Assembly: GCA_035535995.1 (NCBI GenBank)
Contig: DATLOZ010000002.1
Span: 124,001-188,000, forward strand
Origin: JANYCO01 sp035535995
GTDB taxonomy: Bacteria; Bacteroidota; Bacteroidia; Cytophagales; Cytophagaceae
Reading direction: 5' to 3'
DNA: 64,000 bases
This document shows, piece by piece, positions 51,618 through 60,335 of this stretch. The position numbers were made by a program, and so were the translations under genes. Under the pieces are notes generated by a model. It was given only the letters and a program-made list of their open reading frames with translations. It searched no databases and was not told the origin of the DNA. The stretch's first letter is position 1. Every line of letters begins with the position of its first letter.

Positions 51618-51672
51618 ATACCGGATACTAGATGTCAGATAAAATAACCTTGGATATTTTATCTGACATCCT
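51617..51672. repeat. Heptad GATRCCR hairpin, copy 5
   Basis: Short version: GATACCG, GATACTA, GATGTCA, GATAAAA opposite TTTTATCTGACATC. It starts at the yebC stop codon. Confidence 0.7.
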
Positions 51673-51713
51673 TTAACCCTAAACAATTTTTCACTTACTA
51701 AAAACAAAATACC

Positions 51714-52130
51714 ATGGGCTTTTTTAAAGAGTTTAAAGATTTTGCCATGAAAGGCAATGTAGTCGACATGGCAGTCGGCGTTATTATCGGAGCTGCATTC
51801 AATAAGATCGTTGATGTGTTCGTAAAAGGCATCATGCTGCCTCCGCTTGGTTTACTTACTGAAGATGTAAACTTTCAGGACGCAAGGATTGTTCTTGAAC
51901 ACGAAGTAAAAAATCCGGAAGGAAAAGTAATCAAACCGGAGAACGCAATTCTTTGGGGAAATTTTGTACAAGATATAATCGTATTTATCATTACCGCATT
52001 CGCTGTTTTTCTCCTGGTGAAAGGAATACAAGCCATGAAACGCAAGCAGGCAGCTGCACCCGAAACAGCTCCTGAACCAACTTTGACCGAAAAACTTTTG
52101 ATGGAGATCAGAGATTCGCTGAAAAAATAA
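51714..52130 (+). CDS. mscL: Large-conductance mechanosensitive channel
   Basis: 138 aa, standard MscL: the N-terminal amphipathic FFKEFKDFAMKGN, TM1 VVDMAVGVIIGAAFNKIVDV, a periplasmic loop (about 50-82), TM2 DIIVFIITAFAVFLLVKGI, and a cytosolic helix. It opens under membrane tension to release solutes on hypo-osmotic shock. It may be co-transcribed with the DUF3078 gene 28 bp downstream. Confidence 0.97.
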   Translation: MGFFKEFKDFAMKGNVVDMAVGVIIGAAFNKIVDVFVKGIMLPPLGLLTEDVNFQDARIVLEHEVKNPEGKVIKPENAILWGNFVQDIIVFIITAFAVFLLVKGIQAMKRKQAAAPETAPEPTLTEKLLMEIRDSLKK

Positions 52131-52158
52131 TTTTTTTACATTTTTAAATTCAAACAAC

Positions 52159-53214
52159 ATGAAAAAACCAATTATAGCTTTGCTGTTGATGTGTGCTGGT
52201 TTCTCAGCATTCGCGCAAGACACAACTGCTGTACCGGAAGTAGCCGTTCCGGAAGTAAAAGATACCGCCTATTGGCACACGGGAACAACGTTGGCAATAA
52301 ACCTGGCGCAGACCAGTCTTACGAACTGGAATGCCGGGGGACAAAATTCCATTGCTTACAACGCACTTTCCAATTCATTTGTCAATTACGAAAAAGAAAA
52401 ACTTGTGTATAGCAACTCGCTGACCATGTCTTTCGGACAAGCAAATCTTGCCGACAAAGGTTGGAGAAAAACAGACGACCGTTTGTATTACCTTAGCAAA
52501 CTTTCGCACAAAAAATCAGACAAATTGCGCTACACAATGTACCTCGACTTTCTCACGCAATTTGCCGATGGATATAATTACGTTGCTTCGAACGCAAATC
52601 CCGGAAGAGATTCCGCTGTTCTGGTATCGAAATTTTTATCAAGAGGGTACAGCATCTTTGCACTCGGTGCGGAATATACACCGGTAGACGGGATGTTCAT
52701 TTTCTTCTCCCCACTCACGATGAAGAGTACGATCGTAGCGTACCAGCCTTTTGCCAATGCAGGAAATTTTGGCGTGCGCCCGGAATATATTGATGGCAAT
52801 GGCAACAGGCATGCCGGCAGCAATTTCCTCTTCGAGCCAGGAGCCTTGATCGATGCGTTGTATAAGAAAGACGTCCACAAAAATATTTCCTTGCAAACAA
52901 AGGTAGACTTGTTCTGGGCTTACGCCCGTAAACATTATACGATTGATAAAATCACAGGAGAATTAAAAAATGATTCTTATGTATTGAATAAAAACATTGA
53001 TGTGATGTGGGATTTCTCACTGGTTGCTAAAGTAACTAAATACATTACTGCCAGTCTTACTACTTCGCTTATCTATGACGACGACATCAAAGTGCTTCGC
53101 TCTAAATATGCCAACGATCAAACGAATCCAAAAGCATACGGCCCGGCGATCCAGTTTAAACAAGTGCTTGGGCTAGGAATACAAGCAATGTTTAAGTCGA
53201 AGTATACTAATTAG
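52159..53214 (+). CDS. DUF3078 outer-membrane protein
   Basis: 351 aa. Signal peptide cut near SAFAQ|DTT. The DUF3078 region includes NLAQTSLTNWNAGGQNSIAYN at about 56-76, a motif typical of the family, followed by beta strands. A barrel of unknown function, found throughout Bacteroidota. The Val/Pro/Glu spacer AVPEVAVPEVKD precedes the domain. An AT-rich hairpin follows. Confidence 0.88.
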   Translation: MKKPIIALLLMCAGFSAFAQDTTAVPEVAVPEVKDTAYWHTGTTLAINLAQTSLTNWNAGGQNSIAYNALSNSFVNYEKEKLVYSNSLTMSFGQANLADKGWRKTDDRLYYLSKLSHKKSDKLRYTMYLDFLTQFADGYNYVASNANPGRDSAVLVSKFLSRGYSIFALGAEYTPVDGMFIFFSPLTMKSTIVAYQPFANAGNFGVRPEYIDGNGNRHAGSNFLFEPGALIDALYKKDVHKNISLQTKVDLFWAYARKHYTIDKITGELKNDSYVLNKNIDVMWDFSLVAKVTKYITASLTTSLIYDDDIKVLRSKYANDQTNPKAYGPAIQFKQVLGLGIQAMFKSKYTN

Positions 53215-53216
53215 AA

Positions 53217-53288
53217 GTTATGAATGTTGAGTTATGAGTTATGAATTATAGTATCATTCATAACTCATAATTCAACATTCATAACTTA
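53217..53288. repeat. TATGAGTTATGAAT-family hairpin between convergent genes
   Basis: Arms of about 33 nt (GTTATGAATGTTGAGTTATG on the left, CATAATTCAACATTCATAAC on the right) pair with one mismatch. It fills the whole gap between the DUF3078 stop and the monooxygenase stop and must be transcribed from both sides. Confidence 0.88.
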
Positions 53289-53289
53289 T

Positions 53290-54819
53290 TTACTGCTCTA
53301 TTCTTTTCAAAAAATCTTCTGCCGCGCTAAGCTCTTTTCCAATATAGGAGATATGATTGTCGGGACGAAGCAGGAGATAAAAGTTTTTTTCGTTTCCGAA
53401 AACATCTTCCGGAATTTCTTCATACATCAAATACTTTATTTTAATTTTTATAGCACTTGAAAAAGAAAGTTTGGTCTTTGTTTTTCCAAAAAACAACAAC
53501 TTGAAAACCGGCTCAGTAAGATCCTGGAAAATATTTCTTCCATCGGTAAATTTAAAATAATGGATCCTGTCTCCTGCTTTTACTTTCCCAAACACTCCGG
53601 GTATTGTCAGCATGCTGTCTGGATAAGAGATCCCGGTTTGTGAAATGAGTGGGAACAATTGTTTTTTTACCAATTCGTTTTTAGAAATAATGCTGAGCAA
53701 ATAAGGAAAAATAGTGAGACGAAGAAAATTCATAAAAGAATTGCTTCCTGACATAAGATCAAACATCCGGTCGGTAGACTGGAGAAGGTGTTTAGCATTT
53801 CCGGTACGCTCAGTATCGTATGTCTCCAATATATTTTCTTTCAGCTCTCCGCGCAAGACTCCTGCCAGTTTCCAAGCAAGATTGTAAGCATCCTGTATCC
53901 CTGTATTCATGCCTTGCCCGCCGGCAGGTGTATGAATATGTGCAGCATCGCCTGCAATGAAACAGCGTTTATTCATAAAATGATCAGCTTTACGGCTGTG
54001 AACTTTGTATGCAGAAAACCATTGCAATTTTTCAAACTCTACCGGAGAAATAATTTGCGTACGAATTGATTCGCTGATATCTTCAAATTTAATTTCTTTC
54101 TCCGGATCCTTTACATCTGGCAACGTGCCTACAATGCGGTAGTGTCTCTCGCCTTGCATCGGGAAGAAAAGCGCAAAGCCACGACGGATCATGTAGATGT
54201 ACAATTCGCTTTTACAAATGACAGGACTTTTCAAAATAATATCCGCTACATAAAATAATTTAGGGTCGGTACTTCCTTCAAAAGGCAAACCCATCAAATG
54301 CCTCAGCGCGCTGCTGGCGCCGTCGCAACCTACTACATAGGACGCCTGGATGATTCGTTCTTCATTGTTGGTTTTGCAAATTACGGTTACACCTTGTGGT
54401 TGTTGCTCCACGCTTATAAATTCTGTATTCCACCAGATCGTTTTTTGGTTGTTAAGAATAAAATCGGCAAGCAGCTTTTCAGTTTTGCTTTGTTCGAGCG
54501 AAAGCGCGAAGGGGAAAGGACTCAATCCTTCTCCCAGGCCACTCAAATTAATATGTGCACGCTGTTTGCCTTTATAAAACATATTCATCGCCGTAGTGAT
54601 CTGGCCTTCTTCAATTGCTTTGCGGGCAATGCCAAGCTCTTCGAAAAGCTCGAGCGTACGGGCTTGTATAACGAGTGCTTTGGAAAAGGTGGTAGTAGTT
54701 TCTTTTTTATCCAGGATAATAAAATCGATCTGGAAGCGGATTAGTTGCGCAGCAAGGCTTAAGCCGGTAGGGCCGGCGCCGATGATCACTACCTGGGTGT
54801 TAAAGATTGGATTGGACAT
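53290..54819 (-). CDS. FAD-dependent aromatic-ring monooxygenase (PHBH/PheA type)
   Basis: 509 aa, class A flavoprotein monooxygenase. The Rossmann motif is VIIGAGPTGLSLAAQLIRF at 11-29, the DG motif is YVVGCDGASSALR, and the GD motif is FIAGDAAHIHTPAGGQGMN with the PAGGQG loop. A thioredoxin-like C-terminal region (about 395-509) is as in phenol and pentachlorophenol hydroxylases. It should hydroxylate an aromatic or polyketide-like substrate using NAD(P)H. There are no catabolic partners nearby, so the substrate is open. Confidence 0.92.
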   Translation of the reverse strand: MSNPIFNTQVVIIGAGPTGLSLAAQLIRFQIDFIILDKKETTTTFSKALVIQARTLELFEELGIARKAIEEGQITTAMNMFYKGKQRAHINLSGLGEGLSPFPFALSLEQSKTEKLLADFILNNQKTIWWNTEFISVEQQPQGVTVICKTNNEERIIQASYVVGCDGASSALRHLMGLPFEGSTDPKLFYVADIILKSPVICKSELYIYMIRRGFALFFPMQGERHYRIVGTLPDVKDPEKEIKFEDISESIRTQIISPVEFEKLQWFSAYKVHSRKADHFMNKRCFIAGDAAHIHTPAGGQGMNTGIQDAYNLAWKLAGVLRGELKENILETYDTERTGNAKHLLQSTDRMFDLMSGSNSFMNFLRLTIFPYLLSIISKNELVKKQLFPLISQTGISYPDSMLTIPGVFGKVKAGDRIHYFKFTDGRNIFQDLTEPVFKLLFFGKTKTKLSFSSAIKIKIKYLMYEEIPEDVFGNEKNFYLLLRPDNHISYIGKELSAAEDFLKRIEQ

Positions 54820-54973
54820 ATAGGTTTAGTAAAAATTAAAAATGATTTTTTTCTCTATGCTGGCGCAAGTCTCCAGACTTGTGCCTACTATTTTATAGCC
54901 CTCCGGGCGGAACTCCGGGCGCTATGTTTCTTCGTGTCCACGCCGACAGATTAGTATGGAGGATTTGTTGTTG

Positions 54974-55717
54974 TTATTTTTTACTGCGCTGCCTTACCAC
55001 CTCATACATCATAATTCCTGCTGCTACCGATACATTCAGCGATTGGATCTCTCCAGTGATTGGGATTTTCAGCATTTCGTCGGAAAGCTTTAGATACTCT
55101 GAAGAGATCCCATCTTCTTCTGAGCCCATGATCAGGGCTACAGGACCAGAGCAGTCGGTACTGTCGATATTTTTATTTCCTTTTTCAGAACAAGCGATCA
55201 GTTTAAGTCCTGTTTCTTTCAAATACTTCAGCGTATTTTTCAAATTATCTTCACGACACACCGGAATATAGTTCAGCGCGCCTGCCGAGGTCTTTACCGC
55301 ATCGCTGTTGATCTGTGCGCTGCCTCGACTAGGGATCACGATCGCTTGCACGCCCATACATTCTGCCGAACGAGCAATCGCTCCGAAATTGCGAACATCC
55401 GTCACGCGATCGAGTACAAGGATGAAAGGTGTTTCTCCTTTACTATATGCCTCAGAGATCACGTTGTCCAGCGAAGCGTAGATCACCGGAGAGATGAAGC
55501 AGATCACACCCTGGTGCACTTTTCGTGTAATGCGGTTCAGTTTTTCTACCGGTACTTTTACAATTGGGATATTGTGTTTGTGTGCAAGCTGTGTAAGCTC
55601 TGCTACAACATTTCCTCCTACTTCTTTTTGCATCAGGATCCGTTCAATCTCTTTCCCTGACTTAATCGCCTCAATCACCGGTCGAATGCCGAATACAAAT
55701 TCGCTGTTGTTCTCCAT
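54974..55717 (-). CDS. rlmB: 23S rRNA 2'-O-methyltransferase, TrmH/RlmB family
   Basis: 247 aa. N-terminal substrate-binding domain (1 to about 80, EFVFGIRPVIEAIKSGKEIE) then the SPOUT methyltransferase domain with LDRVTDVRNFGAIARSAECM, IMGSEEDGIS and the knot-forming SLNVSVAAGIMMYE. It methylates a ribose in 23S rRNA (G2251 in E. coli). A nested palindromic element lies immediately upstream in the promoter region. Confidence 0.93.
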   Translation of the reverse strand: MENNSEFVFGIRPVIEAIKSGKEIERILMQKEVGGNVVAELTQLAHKHNIPIVKVPVEKLNRITRKVHQGVICFISPVIYASLDNVISEAYSKGETPFILVLDRVTDVRNFGAIARSAECMGVQAIVIPSRGSAQINSDAVKTSAGALNYIPVCREDNLKNTLKYLKETGLKLIACSEKGNKNIDSTDCSGPVALIMGSEEDGISSEYLKLSDEMLKIPITGEIQSLNVSVAAGIMMYEVVRQRSKK

Positions 55718-55721
55718 TTGA

Positions 55722-55919
55722 AAATTTTAAATTCTAAATTTAGTCGTGCCACGAGTATATTGAAAGAACAAATGATTTCATATGATCATCTGGCTTTTGA
55801 AAAGACTCGTGGCACGACTTCTAACTAAATTAATCTTGTCTTGTACTTATTTCGCTTATACCTATAATTCTAAATTCCTAATCACATTTTTTTAATTCAA
55901 AATTTAGAATTTAAAATTT
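55722..55919. repeat. Nested element with 20-bp outer and 15-bp inner inverted repeats
   Basis: Outer arms: AAATTTTAAATTCTAAATTT at 55722-55741 and its exact complement at 55900-55919. Inner arms: AGTCGTGCCACGAGT at 55742-55756 and its complement at 55805-55819. The outer left and inner left arms abut. It starts 4 bp upstream of the rlmB ATG and ends 9 bp from the WG-repeat gene stop, so it must hold the rlmB promoter. Confidence 0.88.
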
Positions 55920-55928
55920 AAAATTATA

Positions 55929-56537
55929 CTAGTCATTATCTTCTGCTGAAACGCTGTTCGCTTTTCTAAAATCTTTCGCACCATCGTAGACAGTTGCGGC
56001 AACTATTTTACCTGTCTTATCGATAAATCCCCATTTGCCATTTTTCTTCACCATGGCCAATCCTTCATTGAAATTTTTAGCTGCCTCATAAGCGGGCTGA
56101 ATAACGATCTTTCCAGTTTTATCAATATAGCCCCAGTCTTTCCCTGTTTTAATTCTGGCAAGTCCTTCGCTAAAATTTCCTGCGCCGCCAAAGGCTGCCG
56201 GGATCACGAACTTTCCGGTTCTATCGATATAACCCCAAAGCTCTCCGGTTCTTGCTCTTGCCATTCCTTGCGAGAAAGGCTCAGCACCTTCGAGTGTTGG
56301 TTGTACTACAAAATTTCCTTTGAGGTCAATATAACCCCACTTGCCTTTTACGCGCACGGCAGCGAGGCCTTCGCTGAAACCTTGCACGGCGTCATAATTA
56401 GGTTGGATGAACAAATTTCCAGTTCCATCCATAAAGCCCCAGAGAGAACCTTGTTTTACCGGAGCTGCAATCTCCTGTGCACATACAGACACCAGGGAGA
56501 TAAAAATCAATGTGCTTGTCAAAAGTAGTTTTTTCAT
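55929..56537 (-). CDS. Secreted WG-repeat protein
   Basis: 202 aa from the ATG at 56537, which opens the signal peptide (MKKLLLTSTLIFISLVSVCA, cut near VCAQ|E); an ATG at 56558 lengthens it pointlessly. The mature part is five WG repeats of about 34 residues, each beginning like WGYIDKTGK with a downstream F-x-E-GLA. The repeats form a beta-rich scaffold; the role is unknown. Possibly a peptidoglycan or surface adhesin-like protein. Confidence 0.88.
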   Translation of the reverse strand: MKKLLLTSTLIFISLVSVCAQEIAAPVKQGSLWGFMDGTGNLFIQPNYDAVQGFSEGLAAVRVKGKWGYIDLKGNFVVQPTLEGAEPFSQGMARARTGELWGYIDRTGKFVIPAAFGGAGNFSEGLARIKTGKDWGYIDKTGKIVIQPAYEAAKNFNEGLAMVKKNGKWGFIDKTGKIVAATVYDGAKDFRKANSVSAEDND

Positions 56538-56612
56538 ATGCAAAAAAGAGTTTAACATTTAATACAAAAATAACAAAATCCGGCAATCATTGGGAGAAAA
56601 GGTCTGATACAA

Positions 56613-56638
56613 AAAAGCCCCGTCAATACGGGGCTTTT
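56613..56638 (-). terminator. Terminator of the DUF2723 gene
   Basis: AAAAGCCCCG/CGGGGCTTTT, 10-bp stem with 6-nt loop, 26 bp beyond the stop. Confidence 0.9.
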
Positions 56639-56663
56639 CAGTTATAAATATTACTGTTTCCTG

Positions 56664-59639
56664 TTATTGGCTTTTCTGATAATAGAAAAGCAGCTTCTGA
56701 TAAAGCTTGCTGGCTTCATCCATTTTACCTGCCTCACGCAAGGCGTTTACAAGCTGATCCAGATAAGCCAGTTGCAATTGGTAATCGCGGCTCTCCGTGC
56801 TTAAGCGGTTTTTGTCGATGTATTCCAGCATTTCCAACGCACGGCCAGACATGGTGTTTACGATCTCTTCTGCTTTTTTATCTTCTCCTACTTTATAGAG
56901 CAATGAAACGTAAGAAGGAATATAATAATCGTATGGGATCGATTTGTCTGGGATTACTTTCAAGCTATAGTTCAGAACTTCTTTCGCTTTGTCTACATTG
57001 CCTTCAGCCAGCAATTGGCCAGCCAGGGCGTGGAATTGGTTACGATCGTTGGCCGGGAATCTCAGATAGTTTTCATCGTAGAAAATAGTAGAGTCGTCCA
57101 GATTGCGGAAAGCGAAACGCGTCATCATGTTTTTATACATGATAGAAGAATTGATCCAGCCGTTTCTTGCACCTGGCACTTTCACCGGAAGCAAGCGGTA
57201 AGCAAGGCCTTCCAGTTGAAGGAACTCACGCAGGTTCAAATAATCTTCGCCCGATAATGTAGTAGAGAAATAAATTGGTCTCTCCCAATTGCTGTTGGCA
57301 ATCATATCAAGAATGATCAGTGATTTTTTGTCGAGACTGTTGGCGCCTACATTCCATACGAATTTGTCTACGATATAATCGTACATAGACGTATCTACGA
57401 TGCCAAGTTTTTTTACTTTTTCCTTGTCTACCGGGAGAATAAATGTTTTGGAAGGATAAATGCTATAAGACTCGCCAGTGCTGCTGTATTGCGTTACCTG
57501 ACGGCTTTTCTCGTTTATGCTTTTGATATATTTCTGAAGACTGATCCCACCTGCATACCTAGGCTCTTCTACAAAATAGATCATATCGTTGGTGCCGGAA
57601 AGATAATTTTCTTCTTTCAACGTGATTGGCAGCGGTGCAGAAAGATACGCCTTACGGGTCATCTGGTTGATGTACCAATCAGTATTCAGTAAGCTCAGGT
57701 TGCAAACTCTTACATCGGTACGGATACCTTCCACTTCCTGCGCATACCAGAGAGGGTAAGTATCGTTGTCGCCTCCGGTAAACAGGATTGCATTTGGAGC
57801 ACATGAGTTCAGCAAGTTGATCGCTGAATCTACAGAGTGATATCTTTTGGAACGATCGTGATCATCCCATCCCTGGGCGATCATGATGCCTGGTACTAAC
57901 AAACAGATCAATGTAGCCAGAGTAGGAGCCATGATTGAATTTTTCAATACTCGCATCAACGCATCGTATACAAACAATACTCCAAATCCGATCCAGATGG
58001 AGAACGCATAGAACGATCCTACGTGTGTGTAGTCACGCTCTCTTGGCTCGATTGGCGGCTGGTTTAGATAGATCACGATGGCAATTCCTGTGAAGAAGAA
58101 GAACATTCCTACGATCGAGGCATTTTTTACATCTCTCATGAAATGGAAGATCAATCCAAGCATTCCGAGGAAAAGTGGAAGCATGTAGAAATTGTTGCGT
58201 GCTTTATCTCTGAGTATTTGTGAAGGGATTCCTTTATTAGACCAATCGCTCACTGCCAGCGGAGCAGAGCCGTAGTCGCTACCTGCTCTGCCTACAAAGT
58301 TCCAAAGGAAATAGCGCCCCCAGAAAAATCCGATCTGGTGCTTGAACATATACCCTATGTTTTCGCCAAAAGTAGGTTTACGATCGCCATTGATGTGCAT
58401 GATTCGTTTGTACTCCTCGATGTGCTGAGGCTGTGTGCTGTACATACGAGGAAGGAACATGGTATATTTTTTATCGTACTCGTAGCTTTTTTTGTAATCG
58501 TAGATCTTGTATTCGTTTTCTGCTTTTCTATAAAGAGGCGCTTCGTTTTTAACCGTCAGATCTTTTCCATACTCTGCTTTGTAAGCCGTATATACAGGCC
58601 CTCTCAACAAAGGACGATCGCCGTACTGCTCTCTTTTCAGGTAAGAAGTAAACGTCATGATATTTTCAGGATCGTTCATATCAATGGTAGGATTGTTCTG
58701 CGAACGGATCACGATCACACCATAAGAAGCGTAACCGATCAGGATGAACAGTACTCCCAACAAAGAAATGTTGAGCAAAGCTTTCTGGTTTTTGATGGAA
58801 TAAACTACTCCGAAGATCAAACCGCCGATGAGAAGCAATGAAAAGACAATAATACCTGATCCGAAAGGAAGGCCGATCGAGTTTACGAAGAACACTTCAA
58901 ACGAGCTGGCAATGGTAGGAAGCCCGGTGATGATACCAGACATTACCACTACGATCAGGATTGCGCTCACTACAAACGTGATCACGATACCAAGCGGAGA
59001 AGCATTGTATTTTTTGAAATAATAAACAAAAGCAATAGCAGGCAAGGCTACGAGGTTCAGCAAATGGACACCGATGGAAAGTCCTACAAGATACGCCAGC
59101 AATAGCAACCAGCGGTCTGCGCCAGGCTCACCTTCTTTGGCTTCCCATTTCAGGATCGCCCAGAAAACGATGGCTGTGAAGAAAGATGACATGGCATAAA
59201 CTTCTGCCTCTTCGCTGGAGAACCAGAAAGAATCGGAGAAAGCAAATGCAAGGCTTCCTACGATACCGCTGCCCATAATGGCAACGATCTGTGCCATGGT
59301 ATAATTTGCTCCATCTGCCGGCTTGATCACTTTTTTAGCCAACATGGTGATGGTCCAGAATAAGAAAAGAATGGTAAAACTGCTGGAAAGAGCGGAAAGC
59401 ATATTGATCCAGTAGGCTACACGGGTTACATCACCAAGGGCGAAGAAGGAAAATACTCTTCCTAACAAAAGAAATAAAGGAGCTCCGGGAGGGTGAGGTA
59501 CGCTTAAGTTGCGTGCTGTAGAGATAAATTCACCGCAATCCCAAAAACTTCCTGTTGGTTCAAGAGTTAAAATATATACGGTAGTAGCAATAACAAACAT
59601 CAGCCAGCCGGTGATGTTATTGATTTTGGTATAGTTCAT
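56664..59639 (-). CDS. DUF2723 protein O-mannosyltransferase-like membrane protein
   Basis: 991 aa. About a dozen transmembrane helices in the first 620 residues, starting with TLEPTGSFWDCGEFISTARNLSVPHPPGAPLF, the DUF2723 signature with the Asp-Glu pair after the first helix, as in GT-C enzymes. The middle is a large extracytoplasmic region (about 320-460 and 600-870), and the C-terminal 120 residues look like TPR-like helices. It probably transfers a sugar from a lipid carrier to secreted proteins. A relative is human TMEM260. Monocistronic. Confidence 0.88.
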   Translation of the reverse strand: MNYTKINNITGWLMFVIATTVYILTLEPTGSFWDCGEFISTARNLSVPHPPGAPLFLLLGRVFSFFALGDVTRVAYWINMLSALSSSFTILFLFWTITMLAKKVIKPADGANYTMAQIVAIMGSGIVGSLAFAFSDSFWFSSEEAEVYAMSSFFTAIVFWAILKWEAKEGEPGADRWLLLLAYLVGLSIGVHLLNLVALPAIAFVYYFKKYNASPLGIVITFVVSAILIVVVMSGIITGLPTIASSFEVFFVNSIGLPFGSGIIVFSLLLIGGLIFGVVYSIKNQKALLNISLLGVLFILIGYASYGVIVIRSQNNPTIDMNDPENIMTFTSYLKREQYGDRPLLRGPVYTAYKAEYGKDLTVKNEAPLYRKAENEYKIYDYKKSYEYDKKYTMFLPRMYSTQPQHIEEYKRIMHINGDRKPTFGENIGYMFKHQIGFFWGRYFLWNFVGRAGSDYGSAPLAVSDWSNKGIPSQILRDKARNNFYMLPLFLGMLGLIFHFMRDVKNASIVGMFFFFTGIAIVIYLNQPPIEPRERDYTHVGSFYAFSIWIGFGVLFVYDALMRVLKNSIMAPTLATLICLLVPGIMIAQGWDDHDRSKRYHSVDSAINLLNSCAPNAILFTGGDNDTYPLWYAQEVEGIRTDVRVCNLSLLNTDWYINQMTRKAYLSAPLPITLKEENYLSGTNDMIYFVEEPRYAGGISLQKYIKSINEKSRQVTQYSSTGESYSIYPSKTFILPVDKEKVKKLGIVDTSMYDYIVDKFVWNVGANSLDKKSLIILDMIANSNWERPIYFSTTLSGEDYLNLREFLQLEGLAYRLLPVKVPGARNGWINSSIMYKNMMTRFAFRNLDDSTIFYDENYLRFPANDRNQFHALAGQLLAEGNVDKAKEVLNYSLKVIPDKSIPYDYYIPSYVSLLYKVGEDKKAEEIVNTMSGRALEMLEYIDKNRLSTESRDYQLQLAYLDQLVNALREAGKMDEASKLYQKLLFYYQKSQ

Positions 59640-59726
59640 AGTTATTCAAAAATATCAGAATGGGCGAAATTAATAAAAATATCCAACACGAGAGGGAATA
59701 ATTTTAATATTAAGAAATCTTTATAA

Positions 59727-59757
59727 TTATGAATGTTGAATGTTGAGTTATGAATTG
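59727..59757. repeat. AT-rich repeat, single arm
   Basis: ATTATGAATGTTGAATGTTG followed by AGTTATGAATTG, one arm of the family paired elsewhere. It lies between the DUF2723 gene and the sorting-domain gene. Confidence 0.55.
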
Positions 59758-59823
59758 CAAAGAAATAGCAATCTAACTTTAAAACCTGGCGATGATGATA
59801 TTGGGGGAAATTTGGAAATACTA

Positions 59824-60177
59824 TTAGCGAGCAGCCCGGAAGAGCTTTCGGGTTTCCAGGATTCCTTTGTCGGAATAGATAGTGCAGAAATAAACGCCTG
59901 GACGCATATGGGTGAAATCCAGTGTATAGGAAAGAACGCCACCGCCTTTGCTAAAAGTAACAGGAATTTCAGCCGAAACTTCTTTGCCAATAGCATCAAA
60001 AATTTTGATACCTGTCACATTCTTATTTGCCTGGTTGACGTTAATGACCACCTGATCGTCAAATGGATTGGCAGAGGTACTTACAGAAAAGGTAGTATCC
60101 GCCACTTGAGCCTTCGCCTCGAAGTGAGAGAAGGTAGCAGCAATACAAATGGACACTATTAGTAAAAATCTTTTCAT
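59824..60177 (-). CDS. Orphan T9SS type A sorting domain protein
   Basis: 117 aa from the ATG at 60177 (the TTG at 60186 is unlikely). Signal peptide (1 to about 23, cut near AKAQ|VAD). Nearly all of the remaining 94 residues form a Por secretion-system tail: ANPFDDQVVINV, then IKIFDAIGKEV and LDFTHMRPGVYFCTIYSDKG, ending ETRKLFRAAR. This domain normally sits at the C-terminus of large cargo proteins; here there is no cargo. It may be a remnant, a decoy or competitor for the sorting machinery, or a tiny secreted protein. Confidence 0.85.
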   Translation of the reverse strand: MKRFLLIVSICIAATFSHFEAKAQVADTTFSVSTSANPFDDQVVINVNQANKNVTGIKIFDAIGKEVSAEIPVTFSKGGGVLSYTLDFTHMRPGVYFCTIYSDKGILETRKLFRAAR

Positions 60178-60335
60178 GCAACGCAATTTACATATTGTTA
60201 GTATAAAAACTATGCCATTTTGTGAATATTTTAAGAGAAAATTAAAACTTAATAAAATCTATAGAGATTTAATAGAATAATAATCTGTTAAATCATTTAC
60301 TCAATTGATTTACAATAAATTAATCTTTTACCAGA

